NCBI GenBank assembly: GCA_002361175.1
Contig: DESG01000042.1
Span: 1-6,373, forward strand
Direction of reading: 5' to 3'
Source: Lachnoclostridium sp. UBA3320
GTDB lineage: Bacteria; Bacillota; Clostridia; Lachnospirales; Lachnospiraceae
DNA length: 6,373 bases
Shown: positions 4,677 to 6,373 of the stretch, piece after piece
Layout of the letters: each line of letters begins with the position of its first letter
Numbering within the stretch: the first letter of the stretch is position 1
Program-made: the position numbers and the translations under genes
Notes under the pieces: model-generated
What the model saw: the letters and a program-made list of their open reading frames with translations, nothing else
Database searches by the model: none
What the model was told of the DNA's origin: nothing

Positions 4677-6373
4677 TTAAGCATTTAACAATTGATCAAT
4701 AAAGTTTGGTGCTTGTATATCCTCAAGATTAGATTTATACATCTTAAATGGAATGTCAAATCCTTTACTTCTAATACCAAAGTTTACAACTATAGAATCA
4801 AGTGGTTGTTTAGTATACTTGATATTGAACATAGAATAAAACTTTTCTATATTTCCTGTAACAAAGGCATAATCAAATGCTTTTCGTATGGTTGTATCTT
4901 TTAACTCTGATGTAATAATAATAACAACGAGTATATTCTGATTTATCGCATTACGAATTACCTCTACTAACTGATTCGGTATTTTTTCAATCTCATCCAA
5001 ACCGTTAATCCAAAATACTACTTTCTTAAAATCTCTAGCTTTAGATCTCCCTCTATATTGTTCAACAAACCAATCGAGTACATCTGACGCAACTACTCGA
5101 ATTCTCTCATCTACTTCCTCAGTTAATATCCACTTTAACTCATTATCCTCACATGAATACTTCACACCTGGAATTGGTGGTTTGTTTTTCTTATAGCCCA
5201 GCATCGTATATGAAGAGTCAAAAATTTGACCAATAAACTCATTCATATGTACCAAAATTTGGTCTTCCGCTTTTTCTAGCTCATCAGACGTGGCATCTAT
5301 TTCAGCAATCTGGTTTTGAATTTCCTGCCTTTCATCTGAATATTTACTTAGTTTATCTGAAACAATTTTTTTAGATTCATAATCTTTTTTATATACATTT
5401 ACAGCAAATTCAACAGACGAATATATGCCCTCTAAAACAGGTGACATTTTTGTTAATTCTGGAATCTTACCTTCGTATTTATCAACAAAGAACAATATAG
5501 ACCTTCTGAAAATCTTATTTCGTTGTATTGCCAATGCATTCTGATTCCTGTCATTATCACTTTTACATTCGACTTTTGACAACGCTTCAATCTTTCTCTC
5601 TAATATTTCTAAACTTTTTTTAGAAGCTCCAATCAAATCAAGATTAACAGAGAATGCAGTTATCACATCTTTATAAGAGTTCAAGCCAATTAAATCTGCC
5701 TTTGTATTATCCGCAGGTATCATCACAATACCACTTGAACATTTTTCAAGAAAAGCAATAATTGGAGATGATAAATTCTTTTTATTTTCCCTTGTAAATT
5801 CAGAAATTTCGTTATCAACTTCAGCCAATCTATCTAATAGCGCTTTTTTTCTCTCTTTTCGTTCATTATACTGTTCAACTTTCGAAGCATCTTGAAGAAT
5901 CAAGCACATATCTTCTTCATCTTTTCTTATTGTTGAAAATGAATCAGAATTAATATCTACATATTTTTTCGCCATGACACGAAGGAAATACATTAATTCT
6001 AAGGACTCTATTGCATTATCTATATCACATTGATAGTACTTATGAATATCCGATTTTGAAATTACACTATCAATTCGATATCTTTCCAAAATAAGATTAT
6101 TTAACTCCATACCAAAATGATATGTTGTTTCATTTGACCTTAATAGATTCTCTGTAAGAAGCTTTCTGACCCTTGCTGCTTTATCAGGCTCTGGACAAGC
6201 AATCATAACTCCTTTATTCCTGCCTTTTTCGATATAAAATGATACCTTGTCATTTGGCTTTGGTGAATAAAGAACTGTCTTTCCTAAAATAACCGCATCA
6301 AATAAAGAGTTATTTTGCAATACCAACTCATTTTTTCTTTCTTTAATATTATCTATAGCAATCCAATAAAATA
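4677..6373 (-). CDS. FtsK/SpoIIIE-like ATPase, C-terminal part, cut by the window edge
   Basis: The frame is open to the window edge: 15 codons precede the TTG at 6326 without a stop, so the 5' end, and probably the main ATPase domain, lies outside. Numbering from that TTG, residues 36-64 (G-R-N-K-G-V-M-I-A-C-P-E-P-D then a helix) occupy the place of a P-loop strand but lack G-K-S/T. Residues 435-472 (V-V-F-W-I-N-G-L-D-E, then a helix and I-L-V-V-I-I-I-T-S) look like a Walker B strand followed by the sensor strand. Residues 484-520 continue as in the C-terminal part of FtsK-type RecA folds. This fits the degenerate second ATPase lobe of multi-domain FtsK/SpoIIIE proteins, which pump DNA or, in type VII secretion, protein. 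Between the two halves lies a long helical insertion (about 65-400) with coiled-coil segments near 146-182 and 313-357. The family call is moderate, since the diagnostic Walker A is not visible. It is the first visible gene of the set and is followed by a terminator. Confidence 0.6.
   Translation of the reverse strand, partial: FYWIAIDNIKERKNELVLQNNSLFDAVILGKTVLYSPKPNDKVSFYIEKGRNKGVMIACPEPDKAARVRKLLTENLLRSNETTYHFGMELNNLILERYRIDSVISKSDIHKYYQCDIDNAIESLELMYFLRVMAKKYVDINSDSFSTIRKDEEDMCLILQDASKVEQYNERKERKKALLDRLAEVDNEISEFTRENKKNLSSPIIAFLEKCSSGIVMIPADNTKADLIGLNSYKDVITAFSVNLDLIGASKKSLEILERKIEALSKVECKSDNDRNQNALAIQRNKIFRRSILFFVDKYEGKIPELTKMSPVLEGIYSSVEFAVNVYKKDYESKKIVSDKLSKYSDERQEIQNQIAEIDATSDELEKAEDQILVHMNEFIGQIFDSSYTMLGYKKNKPPIPGVKYSCEDNELKWILTEEVDERIRVVASDVLDWFVEQYRGRSKARDFKKVVFWINGLDEIEKIPNQLVEVIRNAINQNILVVIIITSELKDTTIRKAFDYAFVTGNIEKFYSMFNIKYTKQPLDSIVVNFGIRSKGFDIPFKMYKSNLEDIQAPNFIDQLLNA

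Noticed and set aside
6324..6326. TTG at 6326 as the true start of the FtsK-like gene
   Set aside because: The same frame continues upstream for 15 sense codons to the edge of the window, and no ribosome binding site with suitable spacing precedes the TTG. The gene is better treated as partial.
2307..6373. A type VII secretion locus
   Set aside because: The FtsK-like ATPase and the W-turn hairpin are suggestive, but no exact WXG100 protein, EssA/EssB/EsaA-like membrane component or secreted LXG toxin is visible. The name would go beyond the evidence.
1..6373. tRNA, rRNA, CRISPR array, insertion sequence or riboswitch
   Set aside because: No cloverleaf, spaced short repeats, transposase frame or long structured leader was seen. 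The only repeat pair is the 27-base direct repeat.

Overview
The window looks like chromosomal DNA of a low-GC Gram-positive anaerobe. Clostridia, perhaps Lachnospiraceae, is my best guess. The evidence is the strong AT bias, A-rich leaders, consensus GGAGG-type ribosome binding sites and a TTG start, and the kind of proteins present. The taxonomic call is an inference from style, not from a marker gene.

Left part (1-1538, + strand): a well-formed extended -10 promoter and a ribosome binding site precede one gene. It encodes a secreted right-handed beta-helix protein of 473 residues built from about 24-residue coils. A hairpin at 1571-1608 lies between it and the next gene, which is convergent.

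Middle (about 1538-2182): a 618-bp unit bounded by a 26-of-27 direct repeat (1538-1564 and 2156-2182). The unit holds an apparently orphan HicB-type antitoxin gene on the - strand (TTG start, 133 residues), its 3' hairpin, and a near-consensus promoter (TTTACA-17-TATAAT). The promoter spacer is itself an inverted repeat, the expected place for an autoregulatory operator. No HicA toxin is visible. The unit looks like a small cassette inserted or duplicated at the 3' end of the neighbouring operon.

Right part (2091-6373, - strand): three genes in one direction. The first (4677 to beyond the window edge) is the C-terminal part of a larger protein. I read it as a degenerate FtsK/SpoIIIE-type P-loop ATPase lobe interrupted by a helical, coiled-coil-rich insertion. 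Its reading frame is open to the last base of the window, so the 5' end is missing. Second is a 768-residue protein I do not recognise: mostly helical, with an N-terminal helix-W-turn-helix and one or two hydrophobic stretches near residue 550-600. Third is a 67-codon ORF starting with a two-CxxC zinc ribbon; its tail reads through the direct repeat and the hicB promoter, so it appears to be truncated. A strong intrinsic terminator (hairpin plus eight U) sits between the first and second genes, immediately before the second gene's ribosome binding site. Expression of the 768-residue protein therefore probably depends on readthrough or on an unseen promoter.

The most interesting content is this ATPase / 768-residue protein / zinc-ribbon set. 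It resembles no named system that I can identify with confidence. A secretion-like or defence-like machine powered by an FtsK-family ATPase is a possibility but is not shown by the sequence.
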